In this document: positions 21,784-35,500 of the stretch, one piece after another
Layout of the letters: each line of letters starts with the position of its first letter
Position numbering within the stretch: the first letter of the stretch is position 1
Assembly: GCF_048544455.1 (NCBI RefSeq)
Contig: NC_133532.1
Coordinates: forward strand, 82,849,156-82,913,155
Origin: Silene latifolia
Lineage: Eukaryota; Streptophyta; Magnoliopsida; Caryophyllales; Caryophyllaceae
DNA length: 64,000 nt
Direction: 5' to 3'
Program-made: the position numbers and the translations under genes
Notes under the pieces: model-generated
What the model was told of the DNA's origin: nothing
What the model saw: the letters and a program-made list of their open reading frames with translations, nothing else
Database searches by the model: none

Positions 21784-23792
21784 GAGGCCACGTAAATTTT
21801 TATATGTGTTTTTCATCAAACGATTTTTGAATCGATAATTTTTGGTTAAAAATTTGTCACGGCTGCATTTTTTTTTCACGGCACAAATTTTTTTTTTGCT
21901 CGGCAATTTATTTTTTTTGCTGCGTTTTTTTGTTGTTTTTGTGCCTTGGGATCCGTGTCTTGTATACACGGTGATGGTTGGTTTTGTTTTGTTTTCATTT
22001 TGATCTTTGCATATTGTTTTGTAATCGATATTCATCGCAATATGTTAAAGATCTATCAAAATGATTGCATAAAATTTAGTGTGGCACAATTTTTTGTCTC
22101 GAAAATTTTCTTGAAAACCGTGTGGCCTCTTGTTCACGGCCTGTTTTTCTTGTTTTCGTTATTGCATCGTTTTGTGTGCCACACATTTTGTTAGATCATT
22201 CGATCTATTGTTTGTTTTCGTTTTGTTCTTTGCGAATTGTTGTTTTAAACGATAATTACAACAATATGTGAAGAACATGTCAATTGTAATTTTGTTTTAA
22301 TCCGGATTAGGATAAATTGCAATTGTGTTTTATCAAACCGTTTTGTTTTGATCTTTAGTTGCTCACGATTTTGAGCCGTATAAATTTTTTTTTTTGGCTT
22401 TTTGATGCTCTCGGTTTTTACAGCATTTTAAAAAAAAAAAAAAAATTTTTGGGTACTGGTACTGTTCACGTACAGCAGTACAGAAGAAAAAAAAAAAATT
22501 TTCTGTTTTTTTTTTCTTTCGGCCCTTTTTAATGCATGAAACGGTTTTTATGCTCTCGCTTGATAGTGAAACGGTTCACCCACGTAAATTAAGTTACTTT
22601 AAAACGATTTATTGTAACGGATTATCTCGGATTAAAATTAACTTGACTAAAGCGGTTTTGTCATGTAATTTTAACTATCTTTGGTGGTTTGGATAAAATT
22701 TTAACATAATTACGGAATTATGTCACGAATAATTTTAATTTAGTTGATGCATTTTATTTATCGTTATTGTTAATTGTTTTGAATGCTTTTTATTACGTAT
22801 TTATTTATTTTGCAAACGGTTGTAACTTAGTGTGGCCTTAGTAGAACGTGTTACCGTAATGATGGAACACGGTCTTGGTTGTATTTTGAGATCTCGTATC
22901 TCCATTTTTATTTCTTTTAATTACCGTTTTTATTTAAAATGTAAATAGGTTTATATTTGTAAATTTTAAATTGTAATTTTTGAGAAGACTAAAGATGGAG
23001 ACCGGATGCTCACTCCCGCTACATGGATCAAGATGGAACATCAAGACAAGCTTCTCGGGTCCAACGGTGGATTCCAAAGTTGTTTTATGTTTTATTTTAC
23101 TAGGATAGGCCACACTAGGATTTTTTTACGTATTGCATTCGTTTATTTATTTTATCGTAACGATAGTATGCATCATTTTCCGCCTAAAAACCAAACCACC
23201 TAATTATTGCATGAAAACTGACACATATAGAGGTCACGAGTTAGTTTTCATTGACATTCTCATGTCACACGATTTTTAAGCCATCACCCAAATTAATTCA
23301 TTCACGCAGACGCTAGTTATTCGTTCACTTAATATGAATTATAATTTAGTTGATGGGATCTTCCTCGTATAAACAAAAATTGAGAACGGTCTTTATAGGT
23401 CAAACTCCAATGAGTCCCTTCTTCGTCGGTAGGCATAATATGACCCCTTCTACGTCGGGTAAGTTGGAACCGATTGACCTATTTTATCTCAACACTATGG
23501 TCACTCGTACGATCCTGTGACTATGGTGGACTATAGATAGGATTTACGGAAATCTATCGACCAAGAGTTCTTACGGAAGAATTAGCTAAACAGTTGGCTT
23601 ATCAATTTACAGAAATTGAGTCTTGGGATCACTTGTATCATTCTTGAGGGAGATCAATTATGCAAGTGCATTGAGTCTACATGTTAAAATGAATTTTAAA
23701 TAGACTTAAATCACCTCGATGAGTTGCTTATTTCGTTCTTGTTTTTCTTTCTTTTACAGTGTAGATCACGATTTTTAAATCGCTAATAACAA
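21784..23792 (+). other. copia B long 5' leader
   Basis: About 2 kb, non-coding. T-rich tracts carry CACGGC/CTCGGC words (21860-21910). Where copia A has its palindrome array, B has A- and T-runs around GTACTGTTCACGTACAGC (near 22455-22475). The conserved block GATGGAACATCAAGACAAGC lies near 23031 and the acceptor-like TTTCTTTTACAG|TGTAGA at about 23750-23766. The minus frame 21760-22035 is a T-tract artefact. Confidence 0.7.
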
Positions 23793-24749
23793 ATGGCTGG
23801 TTCTACCGATAACCCAATGCCAAGTGCCACATTGGACCGTGAGTCCTGGCTTCGGATCTTCATGAATCGAGATGAATCGCCTACTCGATCAAGAATGATG
23901 GATCAAACTTCGAGACTCGGGAGGCGGCATTACGGAATGCTGCCACGCCGATGGGAAGCTCAAATATCTATTAGAGCCCCTCCCGCAAAAACCCAGGTCC
24001 CACGGCTAGAGCCGCTGAAATCACCAAGTTTAATGATTTCTGTATGGAAGCGGGTGCGATTAAAAACGTACTCATTTTTGCAATGGAACCCAATTTGCCG
24101 AAACGCTTCATAGCCCATGGTGCAAACAAGATTTTCACCACGCTCACTAAGGAATTCTCGAAAGCACCGAGAATCGTGACCTATGAGCATACCACTTGCT
24201 TCTTTGATGCGAGACTCCGTAAGGGCCAACCAGTTAGCCCACACATTCTCAAAGATGATTGAGAATGTCGAGAAGCCGGAGACCTTTAATTGTAACATCA
24301 GCGAGAACATTGTTATCGACCGCATGCTTCATTCACTCCACGATGGTTTTTCGCAATTTAGAGCGAATTACTATATGAATGATTTGAAGAAAACCCCACA
24401 TGAATCGCACTCCCTTCTCGTATGCACGAGAAGGACATGAAGTTCAAAGGGGAGCTTGAAACAAGATGTTCTCGTTGTGTCAAACAAAGGGAAAGGTAAG
24501 GGCAAAGCTCAGGCAAACCTAGCAGTAGGTAAACCGAAGTTCAAGAAGTCGGGTTCAGGTAAGAGTGGGCCTGGTGAGTCGAGCACCTCACCAGGCGCGA
24601 CAAAGAGCAAGAATGAAAACATGGAATGCCATCATTGCCACAAGACTGGGCATTGGAGGCGTACATGTCCTGTTTATCATGAGGACTTAAAGGCAGGTCG
24701 TGTTAAACCTGTTGGTAAGTCTTCTCTCTCTTCTACTTTTATTCATATG
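23793..24749 (+). pseudogene. copia B gag, frameshifted
   Basis: ATG at 23793 (MAGSTDNPMPSATLDRESW). Frame changes occur near 23870-24040, 24255 and 24430. It retains VLIFAMEPNLPKRFIAHG, IVIDRMLHSLHDGF, and the complete knuckle CHHCHKTGHWRRTC near 24627. The lysine/glycine-rich linker KGKGKAQANLAVGKPKFKK precedes the knuckle, as usual for RNA-binding nucleocapsid. Confidence 0.85.
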
Positions 24750-26264
24750 ATTGAGATTAACCACGCAAGTTACGGAACTTGGGTACTTGATACTGGTTGT
24801 GGTTCTCATCTGTGTAATCATGTGCAGGGGCTCCGAAACATCGAACCCCTCGTAAAGGGTGAGGTGGACCTGCGTGTTGGGAATGGAGCAAGAGTGGCTG
24901 CTATCTCAAAGGGGACATATGTGATCCAGCTTCCTAGCGGATTTGAGTTGTCATTATATGACTGCTATTATGTACCTAGTCTTTCGAAAAACATTATTTC
25001 AGTTTCTGCACTTGACAAACTTGGTTTTTCATTTGTAATAGAAAATAATGCTTGCATTTTCTCTTTACACGATATGATTTATGGCAAGGCAGTCTCCATG
25101 AATGGAATTTATGTTTTAGATCAGACCACGGAAATATTACACGTAATGAATAAAAAGTTAAAGGTTGGTGACAAAGATCAAACGTATCTATGGCACCGCC
25201 GTATGGGACACATTAATGAGAAACGCGTAAAACAAATTCATCAAAAATGGAGCTATCTCGGCCTTTGATTTTCAATCATTTGGCACGTGTGAATCATGTC
25301 TCATCGGTAAGATGACTCGGATTTCCTTCAAAGGTGTTGGAATGCGCGCTGCTGACCTATTAGGACTCATACACACGGATGTATGTGGCCCTATGTCAAT
25401 CACCGCACGAGAAGGCTATAGGTATTTCATCACTTTCACGGACGATTTAAGTAGATATGGCTATGTCTACTTAATGAAGCACAAAAGTGAATCCTTTGAG
25501 AAATTCAAAGAATACCAGAATAGGGTACATAACCTATTGGGTAGAAAGATTAAAACACTGCGTTCGGATCGTGGTGGCGAGTATCTTTCTCACGAGTTTG
25601 ATCAACACCTCAAAGATCGTGGGATTGCCTTACGCTTAACTCCACCGGAACACCTCAATTGAATGGTGTGTCCGAACGGAGAAATCGAACACTACTTGAT
25701 ATGGTTCGATCCATGATGAGTCACACGGTTTTACCCGATTCATTATGGGGTTATGCTCTTTGTCACCGCTCATCTAATACTTAAATCAAGTCCGTCTAAA
25801 GTCATTGACAAGACTCCATATGAACTATGGAAGGGAACGGTCCCTAACTTGTCCTTTATACGGGTTTGGGGCTGCGAGGCTTATGTCAAGTGGAGACACG
25901 AGGATAAGCTCGGCCCGCGATCGGTCAAGACATACTTTATAGGTTATCCTAAAGGAACACTTGGTCATTACTTCTATTCGCCAACCGAACAACGTGTTTT
26001 TGTTGCGGCTAGTGCGACATTCTTAGAGAAGGAATTTCTCGAGAATGCAAAGAGTGATAGAACTTTCGAATCACGGAGATTCCCGGGCAAGTACCGAGCA
26101 ACTATTGGAGGAACCTATTCCTTCAATCCCTACCATGTTAACATTCCCGAGGAACCTAGGAGGTCGGGAAGAGTCTCTATTCCTCTGGACAGATACATTG
26201 GTCTGGTCGAGGAACATGACATAGATGACATTCTACTCTTAACGAGTAGTGAACCCGCAACCTA
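24750..26264 (+). pseudogene. copia B protease and integrase, frameshifted
   Basis: Protease WVLDTGCGSHLCNH near 24780 is in one frame with the gag knuckle (24456-25268). Integrase zinc module RRMGHINEKRV, then a break near 25230; CESCLIGKMTRISFKGVG, LIHTDVCGP and RSDRGGEYLSHEF are in 25312-25662. A break at about 25660 precedes the third acidic residue, and the C-terminal region resumes at 25753 (NLSFIRVWGCEAYVKWRHED). Breaks near 26070 and 26130 scramble the linker to RT. Confidence 0.84.
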
Positions 26265-27823
26265 TAAAGGTGCCATGACCAGCCCGACTCAAAGCTATGG
26301 CTTGAGGCCATGCAATCCGAGATGGACTCCATGTATGAGAACAACGTGTGGGATCTTGTTGACTTACCTGCTAGGTTCGTCCCCTTCAATGCAAATGGCT
26401 TTACAAGATAAAGCATTCCGTGGAAGGTCAACAAGATATCTACAAAGCACGACTAGTTGCTAAAGGTTTCACCCAAGTGCCAGGTTTGCACTACGATGAG
26501 ATTTTTGCACCCGTAGTCATGCTGCGTTCCATTCGGATTATCTTAGCGATTGCCGCTTTTCATGACTATGAAATTTGGCAAATGGACGTGAAAACCGCCT
26601 TCTTAAACGGCTTTTTGGAGGAAGAGTTGTACATGGTACAACCCGAAGGTTTCATCGATCCAGTACATCCTAAGAAAGTGTGCAAGCTTAAGCGTTCCAT
26701 TTATGGACTTAAGCAAGCATCAAGGAGTTGGAATCATCGCTTCGACCAAGTGATAAAAGAAAATGGATTTACTCGATCGGTCGAGGAACCATGTCTATAT
26801 ATCAAGTCGAGTGGGAGCAAGATTGTCTTCCTAATATTGTATGTTGACGACATACTCTGATTGGGAATGACATACCTCTCTTATCTTCGGTGAAAGTATG
26901 GTTGAAGAACCATTTCCAGATGAAAGATCCGGGTGAGGCACAAAGAATTCTGGGCATCCGTATCTATCGAGATAGATCACGTCGGATGTTATCTCTCGTC
27001 AGAGTCTTACATAGACAAAGTCCTAGAGAGATTCAAAGATGACTAACTCCAAGAAGGGGTTCCTTCCTATGGCTCCAGGGGTGCATTTGAGCAAGTCTCA
27101 GGCACCAGAGACACCGGAAGAGAAAGAGCGCATGACACGGATTCCTTATGCTTCGGCAATAGGATCTATCATGTATGCCATGATATGCACACGTCCCGAC
27201 GTGGCATATGCATTGAGTATGACAAGTCGATTCCAACAAAGATCCAGGTGAATCACATTGGGGGCATCAAGAACATTCTTAAGTACCTACGGAGGACTAA
27301 AGATTGGGCATTGACTTATGGAGGCGATCAAAAGCTATGCGCAACCTAAGACTGCAGATGCTAGCTTCCAAACGGATCGAGATGACTCGAAATCTCGGTC
27401 CGGATTCGTTTTTACTCTTAATGGCGCAGCAGATCACCGGAAGAGTTCAAACAAATCACATACAAGAGATTCTACGACGAGTCCGAGTACTATGCCGCGT
27501 CTGAAGCTACAAAGGAAGCAATATGGATGCGTCAATTCTTACATGGACTATCTGTAGTGCCTAGTTCGAATGACCCGATCACCATCTATTGCGACAATAG
27601 TGGTGTCATCTTCCAAGCTAAAGAGCCAAAGTCTAGCAACAAGTCTAGACATGTACAACGGAAAGCTCATCTAATCCGAGATTACGTGGAGCAAAAGGAA
27701 GTAGTGATAGAAAAGATTGCAACAGATAATAACATAGCAGATCCTCTCACTAAAGCATTACGACAAGATAAGCATGAAGGGCATGTTAATTCCATGGGAA
27801 TTAAACGTGTTCCTAAGTTGTAG
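26265..27823 (+). pseudogene. copia B reverse transcriptase and RNase H, frameshifted
   Basis: RT pieces LVAKGFTQVPGLHYDEIFAP, MDVKTAFLNGFLEEELY and SIYGLKQASRSWNHRF. YVDD is at 26840-26851, but one C is missing just after it, so the frame ends DDIL-stop. Further breaks occur at about 27000, 27250 and 27350-27520. RNase H survives better than in A: FQTDRDDSKSRSGFVFTLNG, then DNSGVIFQAKEP and ADPLTKALRQDKHEGHV, ending with TAG at 27823. Confidence 0.86.
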
Positions 27824-28684
27824 TACTCTTTTATGGATTAGATTCATTCGCTTTTGTACTCTATACAACATCATCGTTTTGATATTTTATATATATTGTG
27901 TTTTTCATGTGGATTTGTACGACAAATTTTGAACACCACAAAGTGAACTGAACGAACATTATATTTTTCAGTCCTTAATTGCCCACATGAGCTGATAACT
28001 CTGGCAATTATTTTGTGACGTTGGTTGATGGTGGGTTCAACGAGCCATAAGTCAACCAGTTGACTGACCAATCACAGAGGCGATTTATACGGATATTTCG
28101 TAGGACACAATTGTGACATCGACGTGGAGTCCTAAATGTTTTATAACATTCGGTGCCCGGTCGTGGATAGGACCTCCATGGTGATCCTAAGAGTCGATTC
28201 TTTAGACTATCGACTGTCTCTTGAGACTAAGGCAGATTTTGGGTGACTTTGGTTTCTTTCTCACGGTCATCCGTAACAGGGGGCCAAGCAGATTTTTTCT
28301 GGGTCATTTCATGCTGTGCTTAGATCGGAAGGAGTTCGAGTTGAAGGAAATATTCAGCCCTTATCAGGTACTCGATATTTCTCGGGGCCACTCGAGGAGT
28401 CAGAATCGAAATGCATGGCCATGCTCGGATACGGATTCGTTTTATCGCTTAAGTTACTCTCTAGTCGGGAAACCACTCATGATACGAGATCGATTGTAAA
28501 ATACGACCTTTGTGGATCCAGATCTGCAAATTGTTTTACATTGAGTGGGAGAAATTTTAAATGAATATGAGAATCGGTTATCGCACATACACTTGTACGG
28601 ACAAGTGGGAGTTTGTTGAGCCGTGTCCTCCGCTTAGTGCGGATAACGTCATTGCACATACACTTGTACGGACAAGTGGGAGCT
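27824..28684 (+). other. copia B 3' untranslated region with duplicated PPT
   Basis: Same design as copia A: a relic PPT and LTR-start-like TGTTGAGCCGTGTCCTCC at 28614, followed by the working PPT AAGTGGGAGCT just before 28685. No gene. Confidence 0.75.
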
Positions 28685-29671
28685 TGTTGGGGTTGGTGTC
28701 CTTAACAGATAGTGCAAGGACTTATAAATCTCTAAAAGGATCAAAGGGTATACTTTTGTATCATAATCAGTTGGTCCACGTTTATCAATAACGGTTGGCT
28801 TGCTAGATAAGTTTGACGTTATTGTCATTCTGATGGCGGTGATCAACGGTCCCTAAAAGTCACACCTATAGGATACGTTTGAGAGATGTGACGGTATGAA
28901 AATACAGTCATGTAGATGCCAAATTTGACTAACCAGTTAGTCTGAGTTACTTGACTAATAATTAGTCAAAATGTGATGTTGAGATATTTTATTTAATACG
29001 GATTAAATAAAAATGGCTAAGGCGAATTAAGCGGTTAATTCGTAAAATTAAATATAAGCGATTTATATTTGATTAATGTATATTGGATAAATTAATTATA
29101 CAATATTGTCTTTGTCGGACATGTATTAATAATTCAACTAATCCGTGTTATTAGTTGATGCTTTAATATCCGATAACCGATGACAGTTTATAATGAAACC
29201 GTGTTATATACATTTAGCGCATTTCGGGTCGTACCATGAGTTAAAAATTAGAGAAAGTGGAAAGCCCACTCTCCCCACTCATAGCTCACGGCCGAACCAA
29301 AGGAGACAAAAGGGAGAGCCTCTCCTCACTTGTAACCTAATTCATTTGAGACAAAAATTTAGGGTTTTTGAGAAGAGTGCCTCTCAATAATCCGGATCTC
29401 TCATCCAACAAAACTCACAAAACCAATCCTCTCAATATTGCAAGGCAATTAGAGGATTCATTCTAGCACAAGGGCATTTCTCGGACAATCTTGGGTGCAT
29501 CATTTAGGAGGAGGTCTACTTTGATCTCTCATTGCCATATTGCACTAGGACCGAAGGTTATTTCTATTGCTTAATCGTTTCATCATGTTATTCGTTTTAT
29601 GACCATAATCATATGTAAAATTTGCGTTATAGTCCTAATTTTATAGGGTAGTATACGGATATTACCCCACA
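28685..29671 (+). repeat. copia B 3' LTR
   Basis: 987 bp, matching 20782-21769, followed by AATTA (29672-29676). Confidence 0.94.
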
Positions 29672-30307
29672 AATTATAGGCTAAGAGTGATAAATGTCTT
29701 GCATTATTTGGATGGTTACTTTGGTCATATCTCCTTGAAATACGTGCTCGTGGCTAAGTGACCGTGTCGGTTTTCCTTGTCCCTCTTTTCCATTTATTTA
29801 TTGTTGCTTATGCCTTACTTGTTTATTCCATCATTTCTTTTACTCTTGTTGGTTTAAACACGTATAATCCCATGTTTAGTTATGATTCGATTCACTCATG
29901 TTTTATCTAATATGATTGTTTGTTTATGTTCTTTGTTATATTCGTTTCGACATATTGTGGCTGGGAGAACCTTGAGTTACTCCCCACTGACTGTGGCGTT
30001 CATGTTTACATGAATTACAGGTTGTGAAGATGCTTACGTGGGGAAGACGTGTGGGCTAGCGAGAACTAAACCCTTGGACCTTAGTTTCTAGTTTAGAAAC
30101 CCTCTATATGTTTATTCCTGGGATATCTTTTCCCCGCCTTCTAGACTTGGGTTGTATAGCCTAATTTTGTCTATTATTGTATTTGTTTCATTTCATTTTG
30201 GCACCCGCGTGTTAATCTTCAACTAATAACCAAAAAGTTTTTAAAATATCACAAATTTCCGCTTTAATTTATTAGTTATATTTTCCGCTTTATCGCGGGG
30301 AGTCACA
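29672..30307 (+). repeat. LTR2 of the Tekay-like element, segment 3
   Basis: Completes LTR2 to CGGGGAGTCACA. The three segments, less the two duplicated 5-mers, sum to about 3325 bp against 3330 bp for LTR3. It matches 35207-35842. Confidence 0.88.
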
Positions 30308-30309
30308 GT

Positions 30310-30321
30310 TGGTATCAGAGC
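30310..30321 (+). other. primer-binding site of the Tekay-like element (initiator tRNA-Met)
   Basis: TGGTATCAGAGC, two bases after the CACA end of LTR2. Its presence here shows that LTR2 acts as the 5' LTR of the right-hand unit. Confidence 0.92.
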
Positions 30322-32512
30322 CTTTGTTGCTCCCGACGCACACACGTGTACCCCAAATTTAATGTGAACTTGACCTTGAATAATGAATGAGAGATGGGTA
30401 GACTTAAGGACCTAAGGTGGTAGTCTGTAGTGTGTTTGCTCTTTGTTAGGTTCTAACATGTTTGTTGATTGTCATTTAATAATTGTCGTACCCTTGGATC
30501 AATGACCGTGAGCTTACCTACGTGAAGATCAAGACTTGGTGCCTATTGCCGAAGATTGAAAATTTGTTCAACCTTTGAAGAATGCTTCTACTTCCCCGAA
30601 GATATTTCTCACTCTTTGTGTATCTTGCCTTATTCTCTATCTCTTGATGCTTATCCTTCTTCTAAACTCTCTTATCCTTTATTTTGAAATCTACTCTTAT
30701 ACTCCTAGCTTGTTCTTTGTTCCTTGCTTATCCTTACTTAACGCCCTTTTGATAGTACTCTTTCTTTTGAGGAATGTTGACCTTGGTTGGAAATTTGACT
30801 TTTGAGGAAGATTGTTTTGTTTAACCCTTAACCCTAGTTTTGAGAGGTTGTGGTGTTAAGAAGATTTAGGTAGTGTGATGAGACATACTTAGTGATTCTT
30901 AAACCTAAATCCTTGATAAAGTGAGTATTTTTGATTGGTGGATTTTGTATGTCAAATGTGATTTGCATTGGTTACAAAGGTTATAGAACTTGACTTTGTT
31001 GTTTGTGTTTGGGATTTGAAAGCCTTGGCATACTAGTGCTTAGATCTTGACTTAAAATGGATAAGATTGAATGGTGAATTTGAGGATGTGGAAAGGACTA
31101 AGTAAGTCGAGTTTGTGATTGGCTTTCGTAGACATTTTGGATATGAGGGTTTGATAAAGTGTATGTTACCATATGAGAAATGCTAATTGTGGGATAATTA
31201 GTTGGTTTAAGTGTGTGATATTGATTACTACTTGAGGTATGGTATGAGAGTGAGACTAAGCTATATTGTTGGGTAATTTTACCGCTGGTTTTAGTAACTA
31301 GAAAGAATAATGGTATGGTTGGCACCAATGGTTAGGTTAAAGAACATAGTTTCAATTTATGGTTTTAGAAACTTTGAGGTTGTATTGAGTACTTGAGATG
31401 ATGTTGTAGATAAGTGATATGAGGAAATTCTTGGAAATGTATGATTATAAGTTTTGTTGTTAGGAAGTTTTCAGAACCGCTTAGAATGATGTTGTTGTTT
31501 GAGGTTTGAGTACTTGGTGTTCCTTGTTGTCTAGTTCCCCTCTTCTTTGACCATAAGCGTTACCGTTCATACCTTGCTTCATCTTGCTCCTCTCTTAAGT
31601 TTGATGCTAGTGACCTATAAAAACTCTACCTTTGACACTCTTATTGTTTTGACTTCAATTCTTACCCTATGAAGTTCATCATAGCTCTCCTTGTTGGTTA
31701 AGTTTGAACTCTCTTAACGTACTTTGTTTTTTATGCTATCTAAGTTACCTTACTTTTGTTCAATTTCGATCTAAACATCTCAAGCTACCAGTTTTGACTC
31801 GTTGTTAAAATTTGATATTACTTTTAAAAAACCTTACCTATTTTAAAGATTTGAAAACGAAAATTTGATTTAGTTCCCTATTTGTTCTTTGAGTATAAAC
31901 TCATTTATCATGATTTTAATTGCTAAACCTGATATTTCTTTATATTTTAGCCAATTTCTGTCAACTTTGATCTATTTGTGATTTCTTTGTCAAAGTTTGA
32001 TATTACATTTTCAGAAACTTGATCCCTTTTTGAGTTTAATAGTGAAACCTTTATCTCCATTTTGGCTCTTGCAAGAGAAAATTTGAGTGAATTACCATTT
32101 TCTTTTGATTTTGACGTTGACCGGATGTTAGAACTCGTTATTGGAGACGTTTGATAACTTGTTCTACGCTTGTCGGCGAATGATTTTGTTTTAAACTGTC
32201 TTTGACTTGGAAAGTTAGCGTTCTTGTGTGCACGACAAGAGCAATTTCGTTCCATGAATGAGACTTACACTTTTGAAAACTCTCCGTTAATGTTTTTGAA
32301 AGTGTTTCGATTTTGATTGATACCAATGATTTGCCTTTCGACTTGGTTCTGTCGGAAAATTTTAGTTGAAGCTTTTGAAAGAATTTTAATTCTTACGATA
32401 AATAACCTTTTAAATGTTTTGGTTACTGATTCCAGTTCCAGTATTATTTTATATAACCTTTCATTTTCACTTTCAAGTTTCGAGGACGAAACTTTTTAAA
32501 AGTTGGGGTGAT
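30322..32512 (+). other. internal region copy 2 of the Tekay-like element, non-coding
   Basis: About 2.2 kb without gag, protease or pol motifs on either strand. The last bases, AAAGTTGGGGTGAT (32499-32512), are the polypurine tract. The frames at 30575-30805 and 31947-32255 minus repeat those of copy 1 and carry no recognisable domain. Confidence 0.8.
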
Positions 32513-35500
32513 TGTAACACCCGCGATTTTCCTATTTTGACATTTAAAATTTATTTAACCGTTTCATTACTTTATTTTATAATTTTGAATTATTCTATTT
32601 AATCAATTTTATGTCAAACACGATTTTTATAAACGTATTATATAAAAGCTCGTTTATATAAAAATACGTACGATTAAATTATATCTTTAAGGCATGATTT
32701 ATATAATAATATATATATACGTATTTTTGGTCGGATAATAATAGTGGCGGTAATAATAATAATCTCTGTCTTAAATTCCGTCTAGCTATAGACCGTCACA
32801 TTCCCACTTGTGAGACTAACCTTTCTCGACCTATCCTATATTGACAAGACATCACACCCACCTAACCCCTTACACCCTACCTCTAAATATCTTCTTTACA
32901 TATTATTATAATTCATTTACCATTATTATTATTACTAATATATACTATCATATGTACTATTATTATTATTATATATTATTATTACTAATACTTATGCATT
33001 GTGTGGATGAGGGATACCGTGTCCCACTCCCTCTTTCTTCCTCCTCCTTCATTTTGGAAACACGCAGCAACAGCAACAAAATCAGAGTGCTCCGTACACT
33101 CCATTTTCGCACCTCTCAAGCTCAGATCCTTCCTCCAATCCTCAACCAAATTTCATAAAACTTACTCCATTAGCTTCCCCTCCTCATTCTCCTCCTTCCT
33201 ATATAAAAAAGAGCCAAGCTTTCATCCGATTTCATTTCCGCCGTCTTCAAGGATGCGGTTTTTGGAGCTAATCTCTTCCATTTTGGGTTTAGAATCACCT
33301 TTGGACGGTTCCTTGGACGTTTAAGAGGTCATAAACAGGTAACGGTGATAGGTTACTCGACATGAGTCGATATTTCGCCCTTTTTACTGCTCGTTTTCGG
33401 GTATGTTCATGGTTGAAATGATTAATATTATTTTCACTTGAGTCTTGCAATTTCCATCCTAATGCTACCTTCAATGTCAGTTTTGAGTTGGGTCGTAATT
33501 CCGAGTCGAATAGACGGCTTAGGGACTCTGTTTGGAGCCGTGTTTGGCATGATTTTTTTGTAGTTTAGTCGGTTGTTGTTGGGGATGGTTCATGCGACTG
33601 GTGTGTGGCTAAAAGTGTCGGTTTTGTGGCAAGTACATGTCGAGGTTTGGAGACGGGTCATACGCATCCTTGAGTCGGTTTTTGGGACGAGTATGGTGGT
33701 CAGTCGGGACTGACCTTAAGTTTGCCTTATACATTTCATTATCGTCTTGAATTTCTCGCATCAAAGTGACTAGCTGGACCATGGTTGAGCTGACTGTTTT
33801 GCAGGCTGTGTGGTGGCCGTGTGAGGGTGTTTGGGCGGACTGAGTTGGGCTGCCTTTGGTGACTAGGGTGGCCACGGTTCAGTTGGTTGTTTGGGGTATA
33901 GAATGGGTAATATGTGTGGTATAATTAGTGTATACGATAACCGTCTTAAGCTTGTCTCGTTATGATTGTTGTTACACGATTTTGTGGTTGGCTACTTGTG
34001 TTGGCTGTGGCCTAGCTGAGGCCTAGCAACAGCTTGGCTGAGGCCTAGCAACAGCTTGGCAGTGGCCTAGCAACAGCTTAGCTGTGGCCTGGCAGTGGCC
34101 TAGCTAGTTACGGGTTGAGGCCGCGTGTGGTTTGTTGTGAGGTCGAGTTGTGATTTCCATAATAGCTCGTGAGTCATGGTTATAAATTGTTTTGACGCTA
34201 ATTTGGTTTATTTAAAATAAATATGATTAAATAACCGTCTCACATGTTAAATAACGTAATTAGTTAATATCGTTCATTTACTTAATTGTTCTGTTGGGCT
34301 TGTCATATGATTTATTTATTAGGCTTATCTTAGTCTATTCATTGGATTTCACATGATTTAATTATTGGGCTCATAAATGGGTCACTTGGACTTGGTCACA
34401 TTTTATCCCGTATATTTCATATAACATAAAATTATCCATTATCATTCATTGTATTTCTTTTAACCGGCATGATAAATTATAAAATGAAATATTTATCTGC
34501 ATAAGACAAGTATGAGATATTTATTGTTAAATAATTATTTGTGAAAGGTCATATCCTTGATAATGTCTTGTATTGTTCGGCGGTGTGAGTCGTGGTCCTT
34601 TCGGACACTAGGAGTGAGCCATAGGCCCTCTAGTTGCGATATGATCGTCGGGACCGATGTTCTCATCCGTACTTATGGTGAGATGCAAGCCATAAGTATG
34701 AGTGTGACATTAATAATCCCGTCCCATGTACTTGTTCGTTGTACTTGTTTATTCTATTTAACCGACATGTATAATTATGAAATGAAATGTTTATTTATAT
34801 GTTACAAGCATGAATAGGTCATTATAGATAATTACTTGTAAGAGTCGTATTCTTGTAGAAATGCCATATTACCATCGTAGGTGCTTGACATACATTTTTG
34901 CCTTGCTTGTGCTGTTCTCGCAAGCATGGGTTTGACCTACTTGTGCTGTTCTGGCAAGTACGGTTTTGGCCTACTTGTCTTTGTTACGCAAGTACGGCTT
35001 TTGGCCACTTGTGCTGTTCTGGCAAGTGAGTCTGATATCAGTCTTTCCGCCACTTTCGTGCTGTTCTGGCGATTGGGGTACTCGGTCTCCTTAGTAGGCG
35101 AGTCTTGGGTGCGTGCTGTGCTGGCGCACTTCGAATCAGGATGTACACCCGAGAATCTGCAGATTTAGACTAGGACCGGATTATTATCGTAGTCTTACCC
35201 GGGGAAATTATAGGCTAAGAGTGATAAATGTCTTGCATTATTTGGATGGTTACTTTGGTCATATCTTCTTGAAATACATGCTCGTGGCTAAGTGGCCGTG
35301 TCGGTTTTCCTTGTCCCTCTTTTCCATTTATTTATTGTTGCTTATGCCGTACTTGTTTATTCCATCATTTCTTTTACTCTTATTGGTTTAAACACGTATA
35401 ATCCCATGTTTAGTTATGATTCGATTCACTCATGTTTTATCTAATATGATTGTTTGTTTATGTTCTTTGTTATGTTCGTTTCGACATATTGTGGCTGGGA

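Larger units (their letters stand above)
20782..29671 (+). mobile_element. Ty1/copia element B, same family as A, nested in LTR2
   Basis: 8890 bp with LTRs of 988 bp (20782-21769) and 987 bp (28685-29671), initiator tRNA-Met PBS, long leader, copia-order pol, PPT and AATTA duplication. It is closely related to copia A throughout the coding region and less close in the LTRs. It was inserted independently, 1.6 kb from A in the pre-insertion LTR, as shown by its own target duplication. The coding region has several frameshifts. Confidence 0.94.

Noticed and set aside
30310..30321. Possible tRNA-Met gene fragment at TGGTATCAGAGC sites
   Set aside because: Only the 12-base primer-binding complement is present, always two bases after an LTR.
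35113..35391. 92-codon frame ending in a Leu run
   Set aside because: Part of LTR3; the equivalent stretch in LTR2 is interrupted by copia B.
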